From Flammeovirgaceae bacterium UBA6059 (GTDB lineage: Bacteria; Bacteroidota; Bacteroidia; Cytophagales; Cyclobacteriaceae), in contig DIYH01000007.1 of the NCBI GenBank assembly GCA_002435755.1, forward strand, positions 1 to 64,000: DNA of 64,000 nucleotides, read 5' to 3'. Under the pieces are notes generated by a model that was not told where the DNA came from, searched no databases, and was given only the letters and a program-made list of their open reading frames with translations. A program made the translations under genes and the position numbers. Below, in pieces: positions 1 through 7,744 of this stretch (the first letter of the stretch is position 1; each line of letters starts with the position of its first letter).

Positions 1-811
1 GATTCCTAATCAATCCACAACGATGAAGATTCAACTGTAAATGCTCCTGGGACTGTCAATACTATCGATTCCTAATCAATCCACAACGAGTGCCTGTATG
101 AAAAGCTCCACGAGAGCACTGTCAATACTATCGATTCCTAATCAATCCACAACAGATTTTGGACCCAAACGACGCGGAAGTCAACTGTCAATACTATCGA
201 TTCCTAATCAATCCACAACATTCTAGAAGCTTACGAAAATCTGGTGGCGACTGTCAATACTATCGATTCCTAATCAATCCACAACGAATGATAAGCTAGA
301 TATCGAAGGCAGCTACTGTCAATACTATCGATTCCTAATCAATCCACAACCAAGAATGCTCAGGGTGCCTTGAATCGTGGCAACTGTCAATACTATCGAT
401 TCCTAATCAATCCACAACTGCACTGCATCAGGCCCGTCAATCATTCCACTGTCAATACTATCGATTCCTAATCAATCCACAACTCTTTTCAGTGCAATAC
501 CTTCTTGCCCAGCACTGTCAATACTATCGATTCCTAATCAATCCACAACTACTACGTGAGCAGGTAGACTTTACGAGCACTGTCAATACTATTGATTCCT
601 AATCAATCCACAACCAGTATATTCAAGACCAGCAACGCACCAAACTGTCAATACTATTGATTCCTAATCAATCCACAACAATGAAAAGTATGTCCGAGCA
701 AATAACATCACTGTCAATACTATCGATTCCTAATCAATCCACAACATTGGCTCATCTCCATCGATGACTACATTAACTGTCAATACTATCGGTCCTTTTT
801 CAATTTATAAC
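1..811. CRISPR. CRISPR array, 36-bp repeats, 12 spacers, right end
   Basis: The array is cut by the window edge: a 21-base partial repeat (1-21), eleven full 36-bp repeats starting at 52, 118, 184, 250, 315, 383, 448, 514, 579, 644 and 710, and a degenerate last repeat (776-811). Spacers are 29-32 bases and all different. The repeat begins ACTGTCAATACTATCG and ends TCAATCCACAAC on the plus strand. Repeats 579 and 644 share a C-to-T change at position 15. The last repeat has its first 16 bases intact and 8 mismatches in the other 20, the usual leader-distal decay, so the acquisition end and the cas genes should lie off the left edge. Read on the minus strand the repeat starts GTTGTGGATTG, like the type II-C repeats of Bacteroidetes (GTTGTGATTTG...). 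The subtype is an inference because no cas gene is in the window. Confidence 0.97.
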
Positions 812-832
812 GATTGTTCGTTAATTGACAGT
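776..832. repeat. Degenerate terminal CRISPR repeat with inverted 9-bp copy beyond it
   Basis: The last repeat (776-811) is followed at 824-832 by ATTGACAGT, the exact reverse complement of the first nine repeat bases (ACTGTCAAT, 776-784). The two arms are 39 bases apart and could form a hairpin or mark the array boundary. The base just right of the inverted copy continues GTTGTG, which is also the start of the repeat read on the minus strand. Confidence 0.6.
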
Positions 833-860
833 TGTGCCCTTCGTTCTCTTATCAAAAAAA

Positions 861-2399
861 CTATCCTGCCCAACCTTCCCGATCCAGGCTTCTGTACTGA
901 ATGGCTTCTGCCAGGTGTTCTATGCTAATGGTATCACTTCCTGCCAGGTCAGCGATGGTGCGGGAGACTTTCAGTATACGGTCGTAAGCCCTGGCAGATA
1001 GTCCCAGCTTTTCCATGGCTGTTTTAAGTAGTGTTTTTCCCGAAGCGTTGATCGCACAGACTTGCTTGGTCATTTGCGAGTTCATCATAGCATTGTTGTA
1101 CACCTCATTGCTACCTGAAAAGCGTTCTGATTGGGTCTCTCTTGCTTTGATGACCCGGTTTCTGATCTCTTCACTACTCTCGGATTTACGATCAGCCGTC
1201 ATCTCATCAAAGCTGACAGGGGTCACCTCGACGTGGAGATCGATGCGATCAAGTAGTGGTCCACTCACCTTATTGAGGTAGCGCTGTACTCCACCGGGAG
1301 GACATACACATTCCTTGTCAGGGTGGTTGTAGTAGCCGCAGGGGCATGGGTTCATGCTAGCGATGAGCATGAAGTTGGCTGGATAGTCGAGGCTGATCTT
1401 TGCCCTGCTAATGGTGACTTTTCTTTCTTCGAGTGGCTGACGCATCACCTCCAGAACCGTACGCTTAAACTCCGGCAGCTCGTCCAGAAACAAAACCCCA
1501 TTATGCGATAGCGAGATCTCGCCGGGTTGTGGTATACCTCCACCACCCACTAAAGCCACATCGGAGATGGTGTGATGAGGTGCTCTAAATGGTCGCACTG
1601 CGATCAGGGATGTATCTGTCCCGAGTTTGCCCGCAACAGAATGTATTTTAGTTGTTTCCAGGGCTTCTTGAAGCCCCAATGGTGGCAGAATGGATGGAAG
1701 CCTTTTGGCTAGCATCGTCTTACCAGCCCCCGGAGGGCCTATCATAATGACATTGTGTCCTCCTGCCGCTGCTATTTCTAGTGCACGTTTAATGTTTTCC
1801 TGGCCCTGTACATCGGCAAAGTCGGCAGCATAGTTGTCTTGATTATGATAGAAGAGGTCTCGCGTATCATAGTCCAGCGGTTGGATATCACTGTTGCCTT
1901 CCAGGTAATCAACCGCTTCGGCAATGGTCTCGACTCCAATGATATCCAGGTTGTCCACAATAGCAGCTTCATAAGCGTTTTCTTTTGGTAGGATGAAACC
2001 TTTGAACCCTTCCTTCCTTGCCTGGATGGCAATAGGTAATGCTCCTTTGATCGGGCGCAGTATGCCATCCAGTGAAAGTTCTCCCATGACGACATACTTC
2101 TCTAGTTCGCCAAGTTGACCCTGCCCGGAAGCTTTGATAATGCCTAGCGCAATGGGAAGGTCGTAGGCGGACCCCTCCTTCCGGATGTCCGCCGGAGCAA
2201 GATTGACCACCACTTTTTGTCGTGGCATGTGATAACCAAAAAATTTGATTGCTGACTCGACCCGCTGTTCGCTCTCTTTAACAGCCGAGTCGGGTAGACC
2301 TACCATAAAGAATTTTGTGCCCTGACCGACATTTACTTCGATGGTGATGGTACTGGCATCTACACCGTGGACGGCACTTCCATATGATTTAGCGAGCAT
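861..2399 (-). CDS. comM: YifB/ComM family Mg chelatase-like AAA+ ATPase
   Basis: 512 residues, full family length. The N-terminal part (about 1-180) is the Lon-protease-like ChlI fold. The AAA+ domain has Walker A GPPGAGKT at 221-228, Walker B GVLFLDE at 301-307 and a cysteine cluster (C352, C354, C364, C366) that probably binds zinc. The Mg-chelatase C-terminal domain ends the protein. In Vibrio and Haemophilus ComM is a hexameric helicase that promotes branch migration while transformed DNA is integrated; in this phylum the role is inferred by homology. It is monocistronic on the minus strand and ends 50 bases right of the CRISPR array with no clear terminator between. A dispersed 9-base word in this window resembles an uptake signal in its distribution, which makes a transformation gene here worth noting, but no link is shown. 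Confidence 0.95.
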   Translation of the reverse strand: MLAKSYGSAVHGVDASTITIEVNVGQGTKFFMVGLPDSAVKESEQRVESAIKFFGYHMPRQKVVVNLAPADIRKEGSAYDLPIALGIIKASGQGQLGELEKYVVMGELSLDGILRPIKGALPIAIQARKEGFKGFILPKENAYEAAIVDNLDIIGVETIAEAVDYLEGNSDIQPLDYDTRDLFYHNQDNYAADFADVQGQENIKRALEIAAAGGHNVIMIGPPGAGKTMLAKRLPSILPPLGLQEALETTKIHSVAGKLGTDTSLIAVRPFRAPHHTISDVALVGGGGIPQPGEISLSHNGVLFLDELPEFKRTVLEVMRQPLEERKVTISRAKISLDYPANFMLIASMNPCPCGYYNHPDKECVCPPGGVQRYLNKVSGPLLDRIDLHVEVTPVSFDEMTADRKSESSEEIRNRVIKARETQSERFSGSNEVYNNAMMNSQMTKQVCAINASGKTLLKTAMEKLGLSARAYDRILKVSRTIADLAGSDTISIEHLAEAIQYRSLDREGWAG

Positions 2400-2504
2400 G
2401 ATAGGTGGTGTTACAAAAAGGAGGAAAAATTAGCAATAAATTGCTCAAATCAACCTGAGTATGATCATAAAGACTTAAAGAGGCGATGGAGTTCAGGGAA
2501 ACCT

Positions 2505-3083
2505 TCAGGCAGCCAATCGCTCGATCAGCATGATCAGCGCATGGATCACTTTGATATGGACCTCCTGAATACGATCAGCATATCCGCTGTGCGGAACCCT
2601 GATCTCAATATCAGCCAGACCAGCAAGTTTGCCTCCGTCATTTCCGGTGAGGACCACTGTGGTCATACCGATAGTTTTGGCAGTTTCGACTGCCTTGATC
2701 ACATTGCCTGAGTTACCACTAGTGCTAATGCCAAGCAGTACGTCACCTTCCCGACCGAGTCCCTCAACATAGCGACTGAACACATGTTCGTACCCAAAAT
2801 CATTGGAGACGCATGAAATATGACTGGGGTCGGAAATAGCAATGGCTGGCAGAGAACGTCGATTTTCGCGGTAGCGGCCCGTCAATTCCTCGGCAAAATG
2901 CATGGCATCACAGTGCGATCCACCGTTACCGCATGAAATAATTTTGCCCCCCTTATTGATGGAGTCGGCCATGATCTGTGCTGCCAGGGCGACTTGGTCA
3001 ACGGCCTTCGTGTTACTCAGGAAACTGTCAATGGTCTTTCGACTTTCGATGAGTTCACCACGGATTAGCTCTTGAAGATCCAT
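2505..3083 (-). CDS. gmhA: Phosphoheptose isomerase (sedoheptulose-7-phosphate isomerase)
   Basis: 192 residues, the same length as E. coli GmhA and strikingly similar to it. It is a single SIS domain with the signature CGNGGSHCDAMHFAEELTGR at 51-70, which includes the catalytic glutamate region (E65), the phosphate-binding STSGNS at 120-125, and the C-terminal HIKVIH helix (176-181) that carries the catalytic histidine. The enzyme converts sedoheptulose 7-phosphate to D-glycero-D-manno-heptose 7-phosphate, the first step towards ADP- or GDP-heptose for LPS core or surface glycan. Its ATG shares one base with the stop of the preceding small membrane-protein gene (TAATG), so the two are probably translationally coupled. 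The other heptose genes (hldE, gmhB) are not in the window. Confidence 0.95.
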   Translation of the reverse strand: MDLQELIRGELIESRKTIDSFLSNTKAVDQVALAAQIMADSINKGGKIISCGNGGSHCDAMHFAEELTGRYRENRRSLPAIAISDPSHISCVSNDFGYEHVFSRYVEGLGREGDVLLGISTSGNSGNVIKAVETAKTIGMTTVVLTGNDGGKLAGLADIEIRVPHSGYADRIQEVHIKVIHALIMLIERLAA

Positions 3084-3478
3084 TAATCAGCGAATTTAGA
3101 AGACTCTGAGGAATTACCGGACGTGGCACTACTGTCTTTGTCAGGAGGTGCAAGCTGTACGGTCTCGGGAGGCAATGCTTCCGGGGTTGTACCACTTGCT
3201 ATCTTATCCTTTTGTATTTCATAGAGCTCCGATTTGAGTGACATCACCTCTTTCTCCAATCTCTTGTTTCTTCTTCTCAGCTGAAACAGATGAATGTTTT
3301 CAAGTATCCATTCGAAGATCAGAAGGAGCATACCTGCGGCTGCCCAATACTGCAGGAATTTGAGAAAACTAAACATCCCAAATTGCTTGAACATCGTCTC
3401 AGTATACAAACCAAAGTATACTGATGTACCGATGTACCCAAAATAGATGATATAATAGAAGGTCTTGAACTTTCTCAT
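3083..3478 (-). CDS. Small membrane protein with coiled coil, unknown function
   Basis: 131 residues. Two hydrophobic segments (about 6-26 and 37-58) are followed by a basic, charged stretch LRRRNKRLEKEVMSLKSEL (about 67-87) that looks like a short coiled coil, then a low-complexity Pro/Ser/Asp-rich tail. I do not recognise a family. It sits immediately upstream of gmhA and its stop overlaps the gmhA start by one base, so it is expressed with that enzyme. A scaffold or membrane-anchoring role for an envelope-glycan enzyme is possible but unproven. Confidence 0.75.
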   Translation of the reverse strand: MRKFKTFYYIIYFGYIGTSVYFGLYTETMFKQFGMFSFLKFLQYWAAAGMLLLIFEWILENIHLFQLRRRNKRLEKEVMSLKSELYEIQKDKIASGTTPEALPPETVQLAPPDKDSSATSGNSSESSKFAD

Positions 3479-3580
3479 GTGAGTCCTAAGCGCTGAGTTT
3501 TGACCTCCGTAAGTTAGTCAGATTGAGATATTTAATTGGAGCCTTGAAAGTGCGCATTGCTGGACGAGGGCAGTGGGAGA

Positions 3581-5431
3581 CTAGAAACTCTGCATCTGCG
3601 TAAGCTTGCGGTAGACACCCCCTGTCTCCATCAGTTGCTGATGAGTGCCCTGCTCTATCACCTGCCCCTCCTGGATCACAACTATTTCGTCTGCATTTTG
3701 AATGGTACTGAGTCGATGCGCGATCACAATGGAGGTCCTGTTCTGCATAAGGTTGGTCAATGCCTCCTGCACCAGATGCTCTGATTCGGAATCCAGCGCA
3801 CTGGTTGCCTCATCAAGGATAAGGATGGGTGGGTTCTTCAGTACCGCTCTGGCGATGGACAGGCGTTGACGCTGGCCCCCGGACAACTTTAGCCCCCGGT
3901 CACCGATGTTGGTGTCGTAACCATCCGGAAGGGCCATGATAAATTCATGTGCATTGGCCACCATGGCTGCCTCTTGCACCTTATCCAATGAGACAGTCGG
4001 GACTCCAAATGCGATGTTATTGAATACACTATCGTTGAATAAGATCGATTCCTGGGTAACCACCCCCATCAGCCTACGCAGCGATTCTAGTTTGAACTCG
4101 CGCACATCAATCCCATCGATCTTCACACTACCTTGCGTAGGGTCATAAAACCTTGGTATCAGATCAGCTAGCGTAGATTTACCCCCTCCGGAAGGTCCAA
4201 CCAAGGCCAAGGTCTTACCTTTTGCTACTGTGAAAGAGACGTCTTTTATTACTTCCTCTTTATCGTAACCAAATGATACATGCTCGAGGCTTAGCGCTTC
4301 TTTTACCTCATTGAGGGTCCTCGCATCGGCGGTTTCATTGACGGCAACAGGGGTATCAATTACTGAAAACACACGTTCTGCTGAGGCAAGCCCTCGCTGT
4401 ATATTGGAGAACGCATTGGAGATGGCTTTGGCGGGGTTCAGTATCTGGGAAAAGATGATGATAAATGCGATGAATTCGGATGCCGACAGGGACGATTGAT
4501 TATCCAGCACCATGCTACCGCCAATAAGCAAAAGGCCAGCTACCGCAAAAATCCCCAGGAACTCAGAAATAGGCCCGGCAAGTTCAAATTTGGTAGCGAT
4601 GGACATGTTCTGTCGGCCATAGTTCTTCACTTCTTTTTCAAACTTGTCTACCATAAAAGCACTTGCTGTAAATGCCTTGATGATCCTCATGCCTGTCAGG
4701 GTTTCGTCGATAATGGCATTGATCCGTCCAAGAGATTCCTGACTCATCGTTGCGTTTCGCTTCAGCCTTTTGGCCAGGTAGGAAATTATGCCACCGGATA
4801 CGGGCAGCAATAGCATAGTGTATAATGTCAGCTCAAATGACATGGTGAATAGGATCCCAAAAAAACCAATGATCAATGCAGGTTCTTTAAAGAGTACTTT
4901 AAGTGTACTCACCACCGAGCGTTCTACTTCCAGAATATCTGTGGTCACTCTTGAGACTATGTCACCTTTTCGCTGTTCTGTAAAGTAGCCTATGTGAAAG
5001 CTATTGAGCTTCTGATAGATACTGTTACGCAAGTTGGTCACTACCCTGATGCGAAATTTGGCTAGCACTATGGCGGACAGATACCGGAAAAGGTTAGCTA
5101 AAAAGACAGATGCCACGATCACTGCACACACGTACTGAAGCGCACCTCTTCGTCCAAAATCTCGGATAGTAATGCCGAAGTAATGGTAGAAGACATCCTT
5201 GAGATAGTCGACACTGATGCTGAATTCCGGTAGGGTAGAGGCTGTACTCATCTTTTCGGAGGCAACCTGATCAAAGAGTACCTCGAGCAGTGGTATTAAG
5301 ATCGAGAAATTGACCAGGCTAAAAAGCACGTACAATATAGTGTACATGATGTACTGCGGTAGGAAGACCGAAAATGGCCGTGCATGTGACAGTATGCGCA
5401 GGTAAGTATTCATGCTCTGAAACTTCGGCAA
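3581..5431 (-). CDS. MsbA-like ABC exporter, fused membrane and ATPase domains
   Basis: 616 residues: a six-helix type-1 exporter membrane domain (about 20-330) and a C-terminal ATPase domain. The ATPase has Walker A GPSGGGKS at 412-419, Q-loop VVTQES near 458, signature LSGGQ at 516-520, Walker B ILILDE at 536-541 and H-loop H572. This is the half-transporter layout of lipid A or lipid-linked glycan flippases such as MsbA; the substrate cannot be read from sequence. It lies 100 bases upstream of the gmhA pair on the same strand and downstream of a Wzi-like barrel gene, a context that favours an envelope glycan or lipid. A copy of the dispersed word TTCCGGTAG lies inside it (5225-5233, encoding Leu-Pro-Glu on the gene strand). 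Confidence 0.93.
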   Translation of the reverse strand: MPKFQSMNTYLRILSHARPFSVFLPQYIMYTILYVLFSLVNFSILIPLLEVLFDQVASEKMSTASTLPEFSISVDYLKDVFYHYFGITIRDFGRRGALQYVCAVIVASVFLANLFRYLSAIVLAKFRIRVVTNLRNSIYQKLNSFHIGYFTEQRKGDIVSRVTTDILEVERSVVSTLKVLFKEPALIIGFFGILFTMSFELTLYTMLLLPVSGGIISYLAKRLKRNATMSQESLGRINAIIDETLTGMRIIKAFTASAFMVDKFEKEVKNYGRQNMSIATKFELAGPISEFLGIFAVAGLLLIGGSMVLDNQSSLSASEFIAFIIIFSQILNPAKAISNAFSNIQRGLASAERVFSVIDTPVAVNETADARTLNEVKEALSLEHVSFGYDKEEVIKDVSFTVAKGKTLALVGPSGGGKSTLADLIPRFYDPTQGSVKIDGIDVREFKLESLRRLMGVVTQESILFNDSVFNNIAFGVPTVSLDKVQEAAMVANAHEFIMALPDGYDTNIGDRGLKLSGGQRQRLSIARAVLKNPPILILDEATSALDSESEHLVQEALTNLMQNRTSIVIAHRLSTIQNADEIVVIQEGQVIEQGTHQQLMETGGVYRKLTQMQSF

Positions 5432-5510
5432 ATGTAAAGTTTATCTGCTCATCGGATCAAACCAAATCATGTCTCAAGCCTCGCTAAGGAATGCAGATAT
5501 GTGTTTTGGA

Positions 5511-7199
5511 TTAAAATAGATGGTTGATCCTTGGGGCGTTGAGGCGAATAGCGAACTGAACGAAAGTGGTGGGCTCTACCCCAACGAGTATGTCGCTTTC
5601 TTCTTTCCGATAGGTGAACGTGAGGTCGGTAAATAGATTGTGTCGCCACTGATAAGATGCGATCAGCTGTGAGAAAAGTAGATCAGTCGGTACCCCCTGT
5701 CCTGTGACATTGCCAAATTCCTGCTCAAATGTGCTATAGGAGAGCAGTATATTCCTGCCCCAGTTTTCCCCAGGATTATCCTCTCCATAGTTCGCTGAGA
5801 TCAGTCTCCCCATTAGTGATAGTCTATCAATAGGCTGGTAGCGCAGTACAGCCATAAACTCCTTGAAGTTAGCACCAATGGGATGCGCCAGTGGTTGTCT
5901 GTAGTTGGTGAAGCTGGTCTGTAATGTCTGGTGAGTGTAGGTATAAGGTCTGGAAAAGTTATACTCTAGCTGCAGATCGAGGTTGGGTATGTTGAGTACG
6001 TCAATATACTTGCCTCCAAGTTGAAAGCCATACTTGTTGGACCACCAACCATCTCCGCTAAATACCTCGCTGACCACAAATTCGTCGAATAGAAACTGGC
6101 CATAAAGCTGGTAGCTACCGGCGATGTTCCATCTGGCATCTACTCCAAGTACTACATTATCAGCACTGCCGGCTTGCTGTTCGATAGCTGTGTAGAAGAT
6201 CAGCGGATTGAGATAATTGAGCTCAAACCGGCTATTACCTAATGAATCTTCCTTGTTGAAAATGATGCTTTCGAAAAAGCCAAGGGTAAAGTTGTCGGAC
6301 AAGTTGATACTCAGGTGGTGCATAGTCATGAACTTCTTAGGATACTCTCGCGTGCCGAGAGACCCACTGCCATCGGCAACAAAGAATTGATCCGCGATGA
6401 GCTGCGCGTACATGACCTGGTATTGCAGTTTCCAAACCTGGGCGTTGAGTTTGAGAAAAGGGTAGGAGCTGGAAAAATCTGACAGCAACATGCTGCGTTG
6501 ACCACTGCCGATCACATTTTTGTCATACCCTAGTTGCACACCTATGTGCTTGGTCGCATTGAAGTTGATATAGCCACGGACACTGAAGTAATCAAATCCA
6601 TGTTCGTTGTATCGTTTCCAAAAACCTTCACCAGGTACTACATTGAAGCGATCGTTCCATCGCTGAACGTAACCAGGGAATACCGCTTGGTTCTCACCTA
6701 GGTAAGTATAAAAAGCTACCTTCTCATCTATGACCCCTCGGATTTCCGCTCCACGTGTATTGATGAAAGGTGTGGAGCCACTATTATCATCCTGCCCTAC
6801 ACCGAAGTAGAATACCGGACTGAAATGAACATCAAATGACTCGCTGTTATACCCAAAGAGGTCGTTCTTGTACTTATAAAGTTTCTTGAAGATTGGGTTT
6901 TTAGAATAGCGATTATCCGTTTTTGTAAACTCCCAGTTATCGACCCTCAAATAATCAAGATTGAACGCGTCGGCTGAAGATACGCTTACGTTTTCCGGTA
7001 GGCTATCCAGAAACTGGGCAATCCCCTGGCGGGCGTAAGGCTTGAAGTTGCTAAAGAAGTCTGTGGAAAAGGCACGTTGCTTGATCTCGTACCTATCAAT
7101 AAGGTGATAGTAATCTTCATTTAAAGGTACATTTGCGCTTTGCGATAGCGCACGATAAGTGAGACAGAGAAAAAATAATACGATCGGGAGTCGCTTCAT
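5511..7199 (-). CDS. Wzi-like outer-membrane beta-barrel (capsule assembly/RemB family)
   Basis: 562 residues with a cleavable signal peptide (MKRLPIVLFFLCLTYRALSQ) and alternating aromatic/hydrophobic strands to the C-terminus, as in outer-membrane barrels. The section GYDKNVIGSGQRSMLLSDFS, about one third into the chain, resembles the G-x-G-x-R-S-(L/M)-L-L-S-D signature of Wzi-type capsule assembly proteins; in Flavobacterium the related RemB affects gliding. It likely binds or organises surface polysaccharide at the outer membrane. It is followed 79 bases downstream by the ABC exporter gene. Contains a TTCCGGTAG word at 6993-7001. Family placement is from motif memory, so moderate confidence. 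Confidence 0.72.
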   Translation of the reverse strand: MKRLPIVLFFLCLTYRALSQSANVPLNEDYYHLIDRYEIKQRAFSTDFFSNFKPYARQGIAQFLDSLPENVSVSSADAFNLDYLRVDNWEFTKTDNRYSKNPIFKKLYKYKNDLFGYNSESFDVHFSPVFYFGVGQDDNSGSTPFINTRGAEIRGVIDEKVAFYTYLGENQAVFPGYVQRWNDRFNVVPGEGFWKRYNEHGFDYFSVRGYINFNATKHIGVQLGYDKNVIGSGQRSMLLSDFSSSYPFLKLNAQVWKLQYQVMYAQLIADQFFVADGSGSLGTREYPKKFMTMHHLSINLSDNFTLGFFESIIFNKEDSLGNSRFELNYLNPLIFYTAIEQQAGSADNVVLGVDARWNIAGSYQLYGQFLFDEFVVSEVFSGDGWWSNKYGFQLGGKYIDVLNIPNLDLQLEYNFSRPYTYTHQTLQTSFTNYRQPLAHPIGANFKEFMAVLRYQPIDRLSLMGRLISANYGEDNPGENWGRNILLSYSTFEQEFGNVTGQGVPTDLLFSQLIASYQWRHNLFTDLTFTYRKEESDILVGVEPTTFVQFAIRLNAPRINHLF

Positions 7200-7255
7200 C
7201 GAATAATGAGTAGTTAGCGGTAAATGTAGAAGATATTATAATTCTATTGGTCGCT

Positions 7256-7285
7256 TTGTGAAAGTTAGATTTATACCTACTTTTG
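7256..7285 (+). promoter_or_regulatory. Bacteroidetes promoter of rpmE2
   Basis: TTG at 7256-7258 (TTTG from 7255), a 19-base spacer and an exact TAnnTTTG element (TACTTTTG, 7278-7285) stand 33 bases before the rpmE2 ATG. This is the textbook primary sigma factor promoter of the phylum and serves as the internal standard for other promoter calls here. Confidence 0.88.
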
Positions 7286-7318
7286 CAATCCTTTTGTGTA
7301 GCGTAAATAATAAACAAG

Positions 7319-7561
7319 ATGAAAAAAGACATTCATCCAAATTATAGAGAGGTAGTTTTTCACGACACTTCAAGTGATTTCAAGTTTTTGACAAGGTCTA
7401 CCATCGAAACTGAAGATAAGGTAAAGTGGGAAGATGGTAATGAGTACCCTCTTGTAAAAGTCGAAGTGAGCTCTGCGTCACACCCGTTCTACACAGGCAA
7501 GAAACTGTTTGTGGATACGGCTGGTAGAGTAGAGAAATTCAACAAGCGATATAAGAAGTAA
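7319..7561 (+). CDS. rpmE2: 50S ribosomal protein L31 type B
   Basis: 80 residues, typical of type B L31: MKKDIHPNYREVVFHDTSSD at the start and FNKRYKK at the end, without the CxxC zinc ligands of type A. L31 bridges the two ribosomal subunits; the zinc-free form is the only or main form in many Bacteroidota. It has its own strong promoter (7256-7285) and terminator (7589-7624), so it is a monocistronic highly expressed unit. No Shine-Dalgarno sequence precedes the start, as usual in the phylum. Confidence 0.97.
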   Translation: MKKDIHPNYREVVFHDTSSDFKFLTRSTIETEDKVKWEDGNEYPLVKVEVSSASHPFYTGKKLFVDTAGRVEKFNKRYKK

Positions 7562-7588
7562 GCCAAAGCTTCAAAGAAATTTGAATAG

Positions 7589-7624
7589 AAGTCTCTTGGA
7601 TAGTGGTATCCGGGAGACTTTTTT
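7589..7624 (+). terminator. Rho-independent terminator of rpmE2
   Basis: A 14-bp stem that includes two U-G pairs: 7589-7602 pairs with 7607-7620 around the loop GTGG, and a T run to 7624 follows directly. Confidence 0.93.
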
Positions 7625-7744
7625 GTTCCCAGACTATAATAAAATAGATAGCATTGAAGGGCTAGATGTCAGCCTTGAAGTTGCCGAAGAGATTTTCGTT
7701 TCAATTTACGTAAGTACTTTCTTTGAAGGTCTTATTTTTACCCC

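Noticed and set aside
41..226. Open frame repeating LSILSIPNQSTT across the CRISPR repeats
   Set aside because: It is the repeat unit read as protein; the frame is open only because repeat plus spacer is a multiple of three there.
1..811. Type VI-B (Cas13b) reading of the array because repeats end in CACAAC
   Set aside because: Type VI-B repeats usually begin with GTTG as well and form an end-to-end stem. Here the other end is ACTGTC, and the minus-strand form matches the Bacteroidetes type II-C pattern better. Not fully excluded without cas genes.
812..860. Terminator for the comM gene
   Set aside because: An A run on the plus strand gives U residues right after the stop on the minus strand, but no hairpin stands before it.
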